NCBI GenBank assembly: GCA_002839245.1
Contig: PGXR01000093.1
Location: 1 to 10,921, forward strand
DNA from: Spirochaetae bacterium HGW-Spirochaetae-7
Lineage (GTDB): Bacteria; Spirochaetota; Spirochaetia; Treponematales; UBA12059
Direction: 5' to 3'
DNA length: 10,921 nt
Below, piece after piece: positions 1-6,772 of the stretch (positions within the stretch are counted from its first letter, which is position 1; every line of letters starts with the position of its first letter). A program made the position numbers and the translations under genes. The notes beneath the pieces are model-generated. The model ran no database searches, was not told where the DNA came from, and worked only from the letters and a program-made list of their open reading frames with translations.

Positions 1-142
1 CGGCAAGCGAAGCCTTCAGCTGTGCCACCGCGAGACCCGAGATGGTCGGCTCGGTTACCGTATACACAAGGGCCAGGGCAACGCAGGCACCCATGGCGAA
101 CAGCGCGAGAGCTATTCCTAGTCTGAGGATGTCCTTCTTCAC
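1..142 (-). CDS. rnfG: RnfG, FMN-binding subunit of the Rnf complex (N-terminal part, cut by the window edge)
   Basis: Only the first 47 codons are inside the window. The GTG start (142-140) overlaps the rnfD stop codon as GTGA and has a strong Shine-Dalgarno (AAGGAGG on the minus strand, 150-156) with a 7-nt spacer, so the start is well supported. The visible peptide begins MKKDILRLGIAL and has one hydrophobic membrane-anchor segment (about residues 8-29), followed by a periplasm-side TxPxI motif (TEPTI) and the start of a helix. This is the normal N-terminus of RnfG, which carries a covalently bound FMN further downstream (not visible here). The gene order C-D-G matches canonical rnfCDGEAB operons. 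The identification rests on this context plus the short N-terminus. The remaining subunits E, A and B would be expected to the left of the window. Confidence 0.85.
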   Translation of the reverse strand, partial: MKKDILRLGIALALFAMGACVALALVYTVTEPTISGLAVAQLKASLA

Positions 143-1155
143 TTTGAGGCCTCCTTTGCCACCGGCTTGGCTGGCGGCACGAAGCCGTATTTCTTGACCC
201 GCAGCTTGTCCATGAACGGTGAAAGCGCGTTCATGATCAGGATTCCGTATGTTACCCCTTCCGGGTAGCCGCCGAATTTCCTGATTATCACGGTCACGAG
301 GCCCGCGCCGGCACCGAACAGGATCTTGCCGAGCGGCGTCACAGGGCTTGAAGAATAATCGGTCGCCATGAACACCGCGCCGAAGAGGAGCCCTCCCGAC
401 AGCACGCCGAAGACGGGGTCCATGCCGAGCAGCCAGGAGGCCAGGAACGCGGTGCCGACCATGGCCAGCGGCGTCAGCAGCGATATAACCCTGGTGGCAA
501 GCAGGAAGGCGAGTCCGACGAGGATCAGAAGGATGGAACTCTCGCCGATGCAGCCGCCGCGGTTGCCGAGGAAGAGCGTCCAGAGGGTAGCTCCGTAATC
601 GGACGAGGCCGCAAGCCCGTTCTTGACGAATCCGGCTCCCACGTCTGCGATGGTGCCGCCCATCTTGACGATGTTCAGCGGTGTCGCGCCGCTGGCCGCG
701 TCGACGATGCCCTTGAACGGTACGTGCCAGGTAGTCATCGCGGCCGGGAAGCTCATGATGAGGATGGCCCGCCCGATGAGCGCAGGGTTGAAGGGATTGG
801 CGCCGAGGCCGCCGAAGAATTCTTTGGCGAAGACTATCGCGGCGAATGAACCCAGTCCGACCATCCACAGCGGGATGGACGGCGGGCAAACCAGGGCGAC
901 GAGAAGGCCGGTGACGACGGCGGACAGGTCGCCGATCCTGATGTCTTGCCGGGTGATCGCCCTGAAGGCCGCTTCGGAGACGACGGCCGTCAGCACCGAC
1001 ACGAGAATGACGAGGAGGGCGGGCAGCCCGAAGAGGACCACGCCGTACACGGAAACCGGCATGAGGGCAATGATCACCGCGAGCATCAGCTTCTGCGGCG
1101 TCACGCCGGTAAAGACGTGCGGACTTGACGAGAGGAGCAGGTTATTTGACGGCAC
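139..1155 (-). CDS. rnfD: RnfD, membrane FMN-binding subunit of the ferredoxin:NAD+ oxidoreductase (Rnf)
   Basis: Integral membrane subunit of the Rnf complex, which couples electron transfer between reduced ferredoxin and NAD+ to Na+ or H+ translocation. The open frame extends further upstream, but I chose the GTG at 1155. It has AAGGAGG (1162-1168) with a 6-nt spacer and gives a 338-residue protein starting MPSNNLLLSSSPHV, which aligns with known RnfD N-termini (SSPHxxxxx). It has several hydrophobic helices (about residues 22-43, 45-66, 78-100, 207-222, 226-243, 253-265, 278-292). The SGAT motif at 155-158 is present, and Thr158 is the expected site of phosphoester-linked FMN. The signature GGLGANPFNPALIG lies at 115-128, and the MATDYSSSPVTPLGK motif at 263-277. 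The gene overlaps the end of rnfC by 14 nt and the start of rnfG by 4 nt, implying translational coupling. Confidence 0.96.
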   Translation of the reverse strand: MPSNNLLLSSSPHVFTGVTPQKLMLAVIIALMPVSVYGVVLFGLPALLVILVSVLTAVVSEAAFRAITRQDIRIGDLSAVVTGLLVALVCPPSIPLWMVGLGSFAAIVFAKEFFGGLGANPFNPALIGRAILIMSFPAAMTTWHVPFKGIVDAASGATPLNIVKMGGTIADVGAGFVKNGLAASSDYGATLWTLFLGNRGGCIGESSILLILVGLAFLLATRVISLLTPLAMVGTAFLASWLLGMDPVFGVLSGGLLFGAVFMATDYSSSPVTPLGKILFGAGAGLVTVIIRKFGGYPEGVTYGILIMNALSPFMDKLRVKKYGFVPPAKPVAKEASK

Positions 1156-2482
1156 GCTGGGCCTCCTTCTGCTTCTTGGCGCGTACGAGCTGCTTGCCCA
1201 CGCGGAACCGCTGGACAAGCTGGATGTGCGACGGGCAGACGAAGCTGCAGGTGCCGCATTCTATGCAATCGAGAGCGCCTATCGCCTCGGCCTGGTCGAG
1301 GTCGGATGCCTTGAACGCCACGTTGAGCAGCGCCGGGGACAGCCGGCACGAACACGCGCGCATGCAGCGGCCGCAGCGAATGCACGGACCCTCCGCATAC
1401 GTCTTGGCCTCGGATGCGTCCATGAGGAGGAGCCCGGAGGTATTCTTCTGGATGGGCACCTGGAGCGAAGGCACCGCCGGCCCCATCATCGGGCCGCCCA
1501 TGACGACGCGGCGCAACTTGGACTCGTCGTAGCGGACTGCCGCGGGGAACAGGTCCTGCGCCAGCATCCCGACGGGGACGAACAGGTTCTTGGGCGTCTC
1601 GCAGGCGCCGCCGGATACTGTAAGGCCGGTGTCGATGACCGGCTTTCCCTTGCGGAACGCCTCTGACACCGCACGGAGCGTTCCGACGTTGCTGACGACG
1701 CACGCGACATCCATGGGCAGCCCGCCCGACGGGACTTCCCGGCCGGTGATCGCCGTGATGAGCATCTTCTCGCCGCCCTGCGGGTACTTGGTGGCCAGGA
1801 GCTGCACCGAGATGTCGGCCACCGAAGCCGCGATCGCTTTCTCGAGGATGGGGACGAGGTGCTCCTTGTTGTCCTCCAGGCCGACGATGCCTTTTTTGGC
1901 GCCCACGATGCGCATGACGATGGCCATGCCGTCGATGATGTCGGCCGGCGTCTCCTCCATCACGCGCTCGTCGATGGTCAGGAATGGCTCGCACTCGGCC
2001 GCGTTCGCTATCACGTACTCGATGGGCTTGTTTGGAGGAGGCGCGAACTTGACGTGGGCGGGGAAGCCGGCGCCGCCGACACCGATGATGCCGGCCTCGC
2101 GGATGCGCGCAAGGGCCTCTTCCTTAGTGCAGGCGAACGGATCGAGTATCGGCAGGAACTCCGTTTCGTCAACGGGAGCCTGCTCGATGATGATGCACAG
2201 CCCGTCGAGGTTGTTGGCCTGCATCCTCGGCTCGATCTTCTTGACCGTACCCGTGACGGACGCGTGCAGCGGCACGGTCATCCTGCCGGCTGCGTCGGCT
2301 ATCTTCTGGCCGCGCTTTACCTGGTCACCGACCTTGACGAGTGGCTGAATCGGCGCCCCGAAGTGCTGGTTTACCGGTATGACCACTTGGGTCACGCGAT
2401 CCAGGACCTCGATGGCGCTGGATGCGCTACGTTCCTTGCGCTCGGGCGGATGCGCGCCGCCTTTGAATGTTTTTATCGACAT
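1142..2482 (-). CDS. rnfC: RnfC, NADH-binding iron-sulfur subunit of the Rnf complex
   Basis: Peripheral cytoplasmic subunit of Rnf that binds FMN, NAD(H) and two [4Fe-4S] clusters. The 446-residue protein starts MSIKTFKGGAHPPERK, the usual RnfC opening. A biotinyl/lipoyl-like lobe follows (about residues 30-85). The glycine-rich loop GIIGVGGAGFP at 131-141 belongs to the NuoF-like nucleotide-binding domain, and ANAAECEP at 159-166 is a family hallmark. Two ferredoxin cluster motifs lie near the C-terminus: C367-x2-C370-x2-C373-x3-C377 and C406-x2-C409-x2-C412-x3-C416-P. In the first motif the usual Pro after the last Cys is Ser378, followed by an extra Cys379. The ATG at 2482 has AAGGAG on the minus strand, but with a long spacer of about 12 nt. 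It is the first gene of the operon, downstream of a plausible promoter at 2616-2644. Confidence 0.97.
   Translation of the reverse strand: MSIKTFKGGAHPPERKERSASSAIEVLDRVTQVVIPVNQHFGAPIQPLVKVGDQVKRGQKIADAAGRMTVPLHASVTGTVKKIEPRMQANNLDGLCIIIEQAPVDETEFLPILDPFACTKEEALARIREAGIIGVGGAGFPAHVKFAPPPNKPIEYVIANAAECEPFLTIDERVMEETPADIIDGMAIVMRIVGAKKGIVGLEDNKEHLVPILEKAIAASVADISVQLLATKYPQGGEKMLITAITGREVPSGGLPMDVACVVSNVGTLRAVSEAFRKGKPVIDTGLTVSGGACETPKNLFVPVGMLAQDLFPAAVRYDESKLRRVVMGGPMMGPAVPSLQVPIQKNTSGLLLMDASEAKTYAEGPCIRCGRCMRACSCRLSPALLNVAFKASDLDQAEAIGALDCIECGTCSFVCPSHIQLVQRFRVGKQLVRAKKQKEAQRAVK
1162..1168 (-). promoter_or_regulatory. Ribosome binding site that fixes the rnfD start
   Basis: The minus strand reads AAGGAGG six nucleotides before the GTG at 1155. 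It lies inside the 3' end of rnfC. It excludes the longer open-frame start 63 nt upstream, which would add a 21-residue extension rich in Ser and Arg and unlike RnfD. Confidence 0.8.
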
Positions 2483-2615
2483 GGCTAGGATTTGCTCCTT
2501 TGCGACCTGAGTCTATGAACGGATTCGGTGATGACGCGTGCCCTGTCCACGGATACGGCTGTCGGGCAAATTTTAAATGAAGGTGCCGACCGCGGAAACG
2601 TACAGGACGCGGCGT

Positions 2616-2644
2616 ATGGTACCCCGACGGCCAAAAACCGTCAA
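2616..2644 (-). promoter_or_regulatory. Candidate sigma70-type promoter of the rnf operon
   Basis: On the minus strand, TTGACG (2644-2639) is followed by a 17-bp spacer and TACCAT (2621-2616). The -35 matches five of six consensus bases and the -10 matches four of six, with ideal spacing. It lies about 130 bp upstream of the rnfC start in the only sizeable gap between corA and rnfC, so the leader is about 125 nt. An inverted repeat GACGG-N7-CCGTC (2626-2642) lies across the spacer and the -35 element and could be an operator. The AT-rich stretch TATATATT just upstream (2652-2659) could act as an UP-like element. This was judged by eye only. Confidence 0.55.
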
Positions 2645-2672
2645 GCTCGTCGAATATATAAGAAGCAAGCGA

Positions 2673-2686
2673 TGTTCCTTGGAACA
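2673..2686. promoter_or_regulatory. Short palindrome upstream of the rnf promoter (possible operator)
   Basis: TGTTCC-AA-GGAACA (minus-strand reading) has two perfect 6-bp arms around a 2-nt centre. It lies 20 bp behind the stop codon of corA and 28 bp upstream of the candidate rnf -35 element. The 2-nt centre cannot form a hairpin loop and no T-run follows directly, so an intrinsic terminator is unlikely. A dimeric repressor or activator site is possible but unproven. Confidence 0.25.
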
Positions 2687-2706
2687 CTGGACTTGGCCAT
2701 CCGGAA

Positions 2707-3810
2707 TTAAAACCACTTCTTCCGCTTGAAATAGGAGATCATTCCTATCGCGATGGAGACCATCAAACCCCACGCGGCTGGATATGCCCAACGCTGTCCA
2801 AGCTCGGGCATATACGTGAAATTCATGCCGTAGACGCCGGCGATAAAGGTCAGCGGTATGAATATCGTGGAGATGATGGTCAGGACCTTCATCACCTCGT
2901 TCATCCTGTTGGAAACCGAGGAGAAATACACCTCCTGGATGCCGGTCGCGGTCTCCCTGTAACTTTCGAGCGCCTCGATCACCTGCACGCAGTTCTCCTG
3001 GAGGTCCCGCAGGAAGGGTTCGAGCTTGTCGTCGAGGAGTTCCGATTCGGAATGGAGGAGGACGCCTACCGTATCCCTGACCGGCCAGACTATGCGCCTG
3101 AAGTGGTTCAGCTCGGCCTTGACCGCCTGCAGGCCCGCCATGAAGCTCGAAGCGTCGTGGGCGGAGCCGCTCGTGTCATCGAAGCCCACGAGCCTGTCGC
3201 CGAGAGCCTCGAGTACTGCAAAGTAGCGGTCCACGATCACGTCGAGGAGCGCGTAGGCGAGAAAGCTCGTCCCAGTGCGCCGCAGACGCCCGGTACCCGT
3301 CCTGAGCCTTTCCCTGACAGGCCCGAAACAGTCGCCGGGGACCTCCTGGATCGTCAGCACGACATTGGGCATCAGCACGATGCTCACCTGTTCGTACTCT
3401 ATGCTTCCGTCGGGTTTCATCGACAGCATCTTGGTGATGACGAGGAGATAGCGGCCGAAATCCTCGACTATCGGCCGGTGCTCGGTATTGAGTATGTCCT
3501 CGATGGTCAGCGAATCAAGCTTGAAAAAGCCCCCGAACCTCTTGAGTAAGTCCAGGTCAGCAAATCCGTTGACGTTGACCCAGTTGACCATGCCGTCCTC
3601 GAGCATCGCGAAGACTTCCTCGATGTTATCGGGCGTAATGAAGGAGATGTCGTCGCTGTCGTACTGGATAAGCGAGAATGCGGCTTCGGTCGGAGCTCTA
3701 TCCCCGATGTAAATAGGAGAACCGGGTATCGAGCCCGCGCTTCCGGAAGGAACGCTTCTGAAAATGGGCTCCAGGTGCTTGCTTGCATTGGCACGTTTCT
3801 GTTCCTTCAT
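2707..3810 (-). CDS. corA: CorA-family Mg2+/Co2+ transporter
   Basis: Pentameric divalent-cation channel or transporter of the cytoplasmic membrane. With the ATG at 3810 it has 367 residues. The cytoplasmic alpha/beta domain covers about residues 40-250 and includes LTIEDILNTEHRPIVEDFGRY, typical of CorA. A long helix leads to two C-terminal membrane helices (about 308-327 and 342-360). The family hallmark GMN is at 328-330 (YGMNF), followed by the periplasmic loop with MPEL and the basic end FKRKKWF. The start lies one nucleotide after the stop of the PilZ gene (TGATATG), suggesting coupled translation. A second in-frame ATG at 3855 would add 15 residues and overlap the PilZ gene by 44 nt. 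Neither start has a convincing Shine-Dalgarno. It is the downstream member of a tex-PilZ-corA run. Confidence 0.93.
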   Translation of the reverse strand: MKEQKRANASKHLEPIFRSVPSGSAGSIPGSPIYIGDRAPTEAAFSLIQYDSDDISFITPDNIEEVFAMLEDGMVNWVNVNGFADLDLLKRFGGFFKLDSLTIEDILNTEHRPIVEDFGRYLLVITKMLSMKPDGSIEYEQVSIVLMPNVVLTIQEVPGDCFGPVRERLRTGTGRLRRTGTSFLAYALLDVIVDRYFAVLEALGDRLVGFDDTSGSAHDASSFMAGLQAVKAELNHFRRIVWPVRDTVGVLLHSESELLDDKLEPFLRDLQENCVQVIEALESYRETATGIQEVYFSSVSNRMNEVMKVLTIISTIFIPLTFIAGVYGMNFTYMPELGQRWAYPAAWGLMVSIAIGMISYFKRKKWF

Positions 3811-3811
3811 A

Positions 3812-4198
3812 TCAAGTTCCCGGTTCTCCGGCCTCGAGAAGGTCTGCGAAGGCATCGAGGGCTGCCCTGTCCTCGGGGGTCATCCGTGAAAAGACCACGC
3901 CGAACCTGCAGCCAGTAGCCATATCGCTCACGTTCGCCACGACGCCTTCCGCATCGATCTCAAGCCAGCTTCCGTCGAGTTCGGGTATCGAGAATGACAG
4001 CCAGACTGACGTCTCCGGCTGCACATATTCGTCAGCCACGAACGACATGCCCCCCCGCGAAATGTCGCTGCCATGGGCCCTGATATAGCGCTCGCGCGCT
4101 ATATCGTAAACGCCCATCCGCGACAGGCGAAAGCGCTGCCGGCTCCTCCGCTCGGTTTCCATGACTGTACTATAGAGCCGAATCCGTCGCTCCGCCAT
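3812..4198 (-). CDS. PilZ-domain protein (probable cyclic-di-GMP receptor)
   Basis: A single-domain protein of 128 residues from the ATG at 4198, or 116 from the ATG at 4162. The two c-di-GMP-contacting motifs of PilZ domains are present: the Arg-rich RxxxR stretch RRSRQRFR (17-24) and the D/NxSxxG motif as DISRGG (45-50). The rest fits a PilZ beta-barrel (SVWLSFSIP, GVVANVSD, GCRFGVVFSRM) and a C-terminal helix. The second ATG places RxxxR close to the N-terminus, as is usual in the family, but no clear ribosome binding site distinguishes the two starts. The gene begins 26 nt after the tex stop and ends one nucleotide before the corA start. No output domain is attached, so the target is unknown; position suggests co-expression with corA but not necessarily a joint function. 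Confidence 0.85.
   Translation of the reverse strand: MAERRIRLYSTVMETERRSRQRFRLSRMGVYDIARERYIRAHGSDISRGGMSFVADEYVQPETSVWLSFSIPELDGSWLEIDAEGVVANVSDMATGCRFGVVFSRMTPEDRAALDAFADLLEAGEPGT
4082..4105. repeat. Perfect inverted repeat inside the PilZ coding region
   Basis: GATATAGCGC and GCGCTATATC form 10-bp perfect arms around the 4-nt loop TCGC. It encodes part of the YDIARERYIR stretch ahead of the DxSxxG motif, so it may simply reflect the codons for two similar tripeptide patterns. In mRNA it would form a stable stem-loop about 75-100 nt after the start codon. Confidence 0.5.
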
Positions 4199-4224
4199 AA
4201 GAAAGATGCAGGCGGCAGGCTGGT

Positions 4225-6651
4225 TTATTTGCGGTTCTTCAGGAGTTCGGCGAACGGATTGTAACTCGTCCCGTCATCGTCGCGTTCCGGTGCCCCGCGC
4301 GGGGTCTGTCCCCCGGACGACGGCCGCTGTCCCCCGGTCCGGTTCGGGGTCTGTCCCCCGGGTTGACCCGAGCTCTGTCCCCGCACCGGGTTGCCCGTCT
4401 GGCTGACTTCGGGCTTCCTCGCTGTCACGACGCGACGCGGCTCGTCAGGCCTCGTATCCCGGGATCCGGCTTGCGAGGGACCCTGGGAGTCGCCCTTGCG
4501 TTCGCTCTTGAGGGACAGTCCTATCCTCTTGCGCGCGACGTCGAGCGAGATGATCCTGAATTCCTTGACGTCGCCGACCTTGATGGCATCCATGGGATCC
4601 TTGACGAAATGGTCGGACAGCTCGGACACGTGGATAAGCGCGCTCTCCTTGATGCCAATGTCGACAAAGGCGCCGAAGTCCACGACGTTCTTGACCTTGC
4701 CCGTGACCTTCATGCCTTCCTTCAGGTCCTCGAAGGCCAGGACGCCCTGCTGCAAAACCGGCTTCGGGTAATCGTCGCGGGGGTCGCGGTTTGGCTTCTT
4801 GAGCTCGGAGACGATGTCGTCGATCGTCGTGTCTCCGACGCCGTACTTCTCCTTGAGCGCCGCCCGCTGCTCCTTCACGGGATCCTTGCCTGAGCGGACG
4901 CCGTCGAGAATCTCGCTGGCCAGTGCGTAGTTCTCCGGATGCACCCAGGTATTGTCCAGGGGGTTCGAACTCTCGGGAATCTTGAGGAAACCCGCGCACT
5001 GCTCGTAGCTTTTCTCTCCCATGCCGGAGACGCTCTTGAGCTGGTCACGGCTGACTATCTTGCCGTTGTCGTCGCGGTATTTGACGATTTTCTTGGCAAG
5101 CGACGAGTTGATGCCCGACACGTACTTGAGCAGCGAGTGGCTCGCGGTGTTGATGTTGACGCCGACCCGGTTGACGACCGACTCGACCACCTCGTCGACC
5201 ATCTCCGAGAGGCGCTTCTGGTTGACGTCGTGCTGGTACAGGCCCACGCCTATGCTTTTGGCGTCGATCTTGACGAGTTCGGCCAGCGGATCCTGGATCC
5301 GCCGGCCAATCGAGATGGCGCCCCTGATGGTCAGGTCAAGCTCGGGGAACTCCTCGCGGGCGATGTCGCTCGCCGAGTAGACCGAAGCGCCGTCCTCGTC
5401 GACGACCGCGTACTTCGATTCCCCGCCCAGCTCGGCGAGCGCTTCGGAAACGACCTTCTGGACGTCATGGCTGCCGGTGCCGTTGCCGACGGCCACAAGC
5501 TGGATGGCGTAGTCCTTGATCGCCTTGGCTATTGCCTTGCGCGCCTCGTCGGGCTTCTGCTCCTGGTAGACGACGAAGTAGCCCAGGAACTTGCCCGTCT
5601 CGTCTATCGCCGCGCACTTGGTGCCGGTGCGTATGCCCGGGTCGACGCCGAGGACGCGGGTACCCTTGATGGGCGCCGACAGCAGGAGGTTCTTGAGGTT
5701 CTCGCTGAACACCGAGATGCCGTGGTCGTCGGCATGGTCCATCGCCTCGGACCGTATCTCCCTGAGCACCGCCGGAGACACGAGACGCTGCAGGGAATCG
5801 CCCACCGCCTCGGCGTGGTACTTGTTGGCCAGCCGGTACCGCTCCAGCAGGCGCTTGACCGCCGCGTCCTCGTCGACCTCCAGGCTCACTTCGAGCTCGC
5901 CCTCGCGTTCGCCGCGGTTGATCGCCAGCACGCGGTGGGCCTTGAGCGAACCCAGGGGCTCCCGGTAGTCCCAGTACATCTGGTAGGTGCTCGATTCTTT
6001 CTTCTTGTCGTCGCCGACTCCCTTGACGACCATGAAGCCGTCTCGCAGGTAGAGCCCCTTGACGGCGACTCGGTTCTCGGGATCCTGGGAAACGCGCTCG
6101 GCGACGATGTCGATGGCGCCTTTTATCGCGTCCTCCGCCGTGGCGACCGACAGCTCCGGCTTCTCTTCGTTGCTCACCACGAAGCCTGCCGCGGCCTTCT
6201 CGACGGCCTCTGCGGTATCGGTCAGCAGAATTTCGGCAAGAGGCTCGAGGCCCTTCTCGACGGCGATCATGCCGCGCGTCTTCTTCTTGCGCTTGTACGG
6301 CGCGTATATGTCCTCGATCTCGGTCAGGGTGGCGCACTTCCTGATGTTGCCATACAGCTCCCCGGTGAGCTTGCCCTGCCCGTAAATCGCCTGGATGACC
6401 TCGATGCGCCTCGTCTCCAGGTTGGTCAGGCTCTGGTGGATATGCACGACGTCGCGGACCTGCACCTCGTCGAGCTCCCCAGTCCGCTCCTTGCGGTAGC
6501 GGCTTATGAACGGTACGGTACATCCTTCCGCCGTCAGCTCGACGACCGCGGCGGCCTGGCTTACGCGTATCGACAGCTGGGACGAGATGCGGTTGAGGAG
6601 GTCGGCCTTGCCCACTTCGAGCGCGGCGATGAATTCGTCGTTCAGTTCCAT
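4225..6651 (-). CDS. tex: Tex, RNA-binding transcription accessory protein
   Basis: An 808-residue Tex-family protein, somewhat longer than usual because of its C-terminal tail. The family is described as nucleic-acid-binding and related to eukaryotic Spt6; its exact bacterial role is still loosely defined. Domains in order: N-terminal helical Tex region with the hallmark VPFISRYRKERTGELDE (46-62) and DIYAPYKRKKKTRG (114-127); a YqgF/RNase-H-like domain starting GVDPGIRTG (335-343); a helix-hairpin-helix region (about 497-558, VNINTASHSLL and SVSGMGEKSYE); and an S1 RNA-binding domain (645-716). Residues 718-808 form a Pro/Gly/Gln/Arg-rich disordered tail ending NPFAELLKNRK, a typical Tex terminus. 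The middle of this tail (758-784) is four copies of a nucleotide repeat. The ATG at 6651 has AAGGTGG (6656-6662) just upstream. It follows a block of three hairpins. Confidence 0.97.
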   Translation of the reverse strand: MELNDEFIAALEVGKADLLNRISSQLSIRVSQAAAVVELTAEGCTVPFISRYRKERTGELDEVQVRDVVHIHQSLTNLETRRIEVIQAIYGQGKLTGELYGNIRKCATLTEIEDIYAPYKRKKKTRGMIAVEKGLEPLAEILLTDTAEAVEKAAAGFVVSNEEKPELSVATAEDAIKGAIDIVAERVSQDPENRVAVKGLYLRDGFMVVKGVGDDKKKESSTYQMYWDYREPLGSLKAHRVLAINRGEREGELEVSLEVDEDAAVKRLLERYRLANKYHAEAVGDSLQRLVSPAVLREIRSEAMDHADDHGISVFSENLKNLLLSAPIKGTRVLGVDPGIRTGTKCAAIDETGKFLGYFVVYQEQKPDEARKAIAKAIKDYAIQLVAVGNGTGSHDVQKVVSEALAELGGESKYAVVDEDGASVYSASDIAREEFPELDLTIRGAISIGRRIQDPLAELVKIDAKSIGVGLYQHDVNQKRLSEMVDEVVESVVNRVGVNINTASHSLLKYVSGINSSLAKKIVKYRDDNGKIVSRDQLKSVSGMGEKSYEQCAGFLKIPESSNPLDNTWVHPENYALASEILDGVRSGKDPVKEQRAALKEKYGVGDTTIDDIVSELKKPNRDPRDDYPKPVLQQGVLAFEDLKEGMKVTGKVKNVVDFGAFVDIGIKESALIHVSELSDHFVKDPMDAIKVGDVKEFRIISLDVARKRIGLSLKSERKGDSQGPSQAGSRDTRPDEPRRVVTARKPEVSQTGNPVRGQSSGQPGGQTPNRTGGQRPSSGGQTPRGAPERDDDGTSYNPFAELLKNRK
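4301..4382. repeat. Four copies of the GGGGTCTGTCCCC-type repeat inside the tex 3' end
   Basis: On the plus strand the core CTGTCCCC occurs with CTG at 4306, 4327, 4351 and 4375. Copies 1 and 3 are GGGGTCTGTCCCC, copy 2 is GCTGTCCCC and copy 4 is GCTCTGTCCCC. The spacings are 21, 24 and 24 nt, all multiples of three, so every copy is read in the same frame as Gly-Gln (GQTP, GQRP, GQTP, GQSS). The repeats fall between the S1 domain and the conserved C-terminal end of Tex, in a region predicted to tolerate insertions. Confidence 0.85.
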
Positions 6652-6670
6652 GATGCCACCTTACAGTCGA

Positions 6671-6705
6671 GCCATTTTCAAAAGTCTGTTACTTTTGAAA
6701 GTGGC
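6671..6705. repeat. Hairpin 1 of the triple-hairpin block (nearest tex)
   Basis: Arms 6671-6684 and 6692-6705 (14 bp, one mismatch that can be a G-U pair) enclose the 7-nt loop TCTGTTA on the plus strand. An A-T pair at 6670/6706 extends it by one. It ends only 8 nt upstream of the tex Shine-Dalgarno. No T-run follows on either strand, so it is not a standard intrinsic terminator. In a transcript read through from the upstream gene it would form a stem just before the tex ribosome binding site. Confidence 0.7.
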
Positions 6706-6710
6706 TTTGC

Positions 6711-6753
6711 GGTTTCTCGCCTTTCTTGCAATTAGCAAGAAAGGCGAGAAACC
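6711..6753. repeat. Hairpin 2 of the triple-hairpin block, a perfect 19-bp inverted repeat
   Basis: Arms 6711-6729 and 6735-6753 are perfectly complementary over 19 bp with the 5-nt loop AATTA. It is the longest perfect inverted repeat I found in the window. No poly-T follows it. The inner part (AATT plus GCAAGAAA on the minus strand) resembles the last codons of the upstream small gene, so it might have arisen by local duplication and inversion, but that similarity is short. Confidence 0.85.
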
Positions 6754-6772
6754 CGCGCTATGTCATTGAACC

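Noticed and set aside
724..733. GTGCCAGGTA shared between rnfD and the repeat region of the DUF721 gene (7471)
   Set aside because: In rnfD it encodes the conserved TTWH stretch, so the 10-base identity is most likely coincidence rather than a second dispersed repeat.
1335..1342. GGGGACAG in rnfC as another copy of the GGGGTCTGTCCCC repeat family
   Set aside because: Only an 8-base match in GC-rich coding sequence, and it encodes a normal part of RnfC next to the first cluster motif; best explained by chance.
623..1666. A 347-codon plus-strand frame across rnfD and rnfC
   Set aside because: Antisense shadow of two clear Rnf genes; it spans their boundary and has no domain pattern.
2673..2686. 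Intrinsic terminator of corA
   Set aside because: The palindrome has a 2-nt centre, which cannot form a loop without opening pairs, and no T-run follows immediately; no convincing terminator was found between corA and rnfC.
4939..6735. A 598-codon open frame on the plus strand antisense to tex
   Set aside because: Its frame is kept open by GC-rich codon structure of tex; the translation is rich in Asp, Leu, Val, Arg and His with no recognisable domain, while tex on the other strand shows full family motifs.
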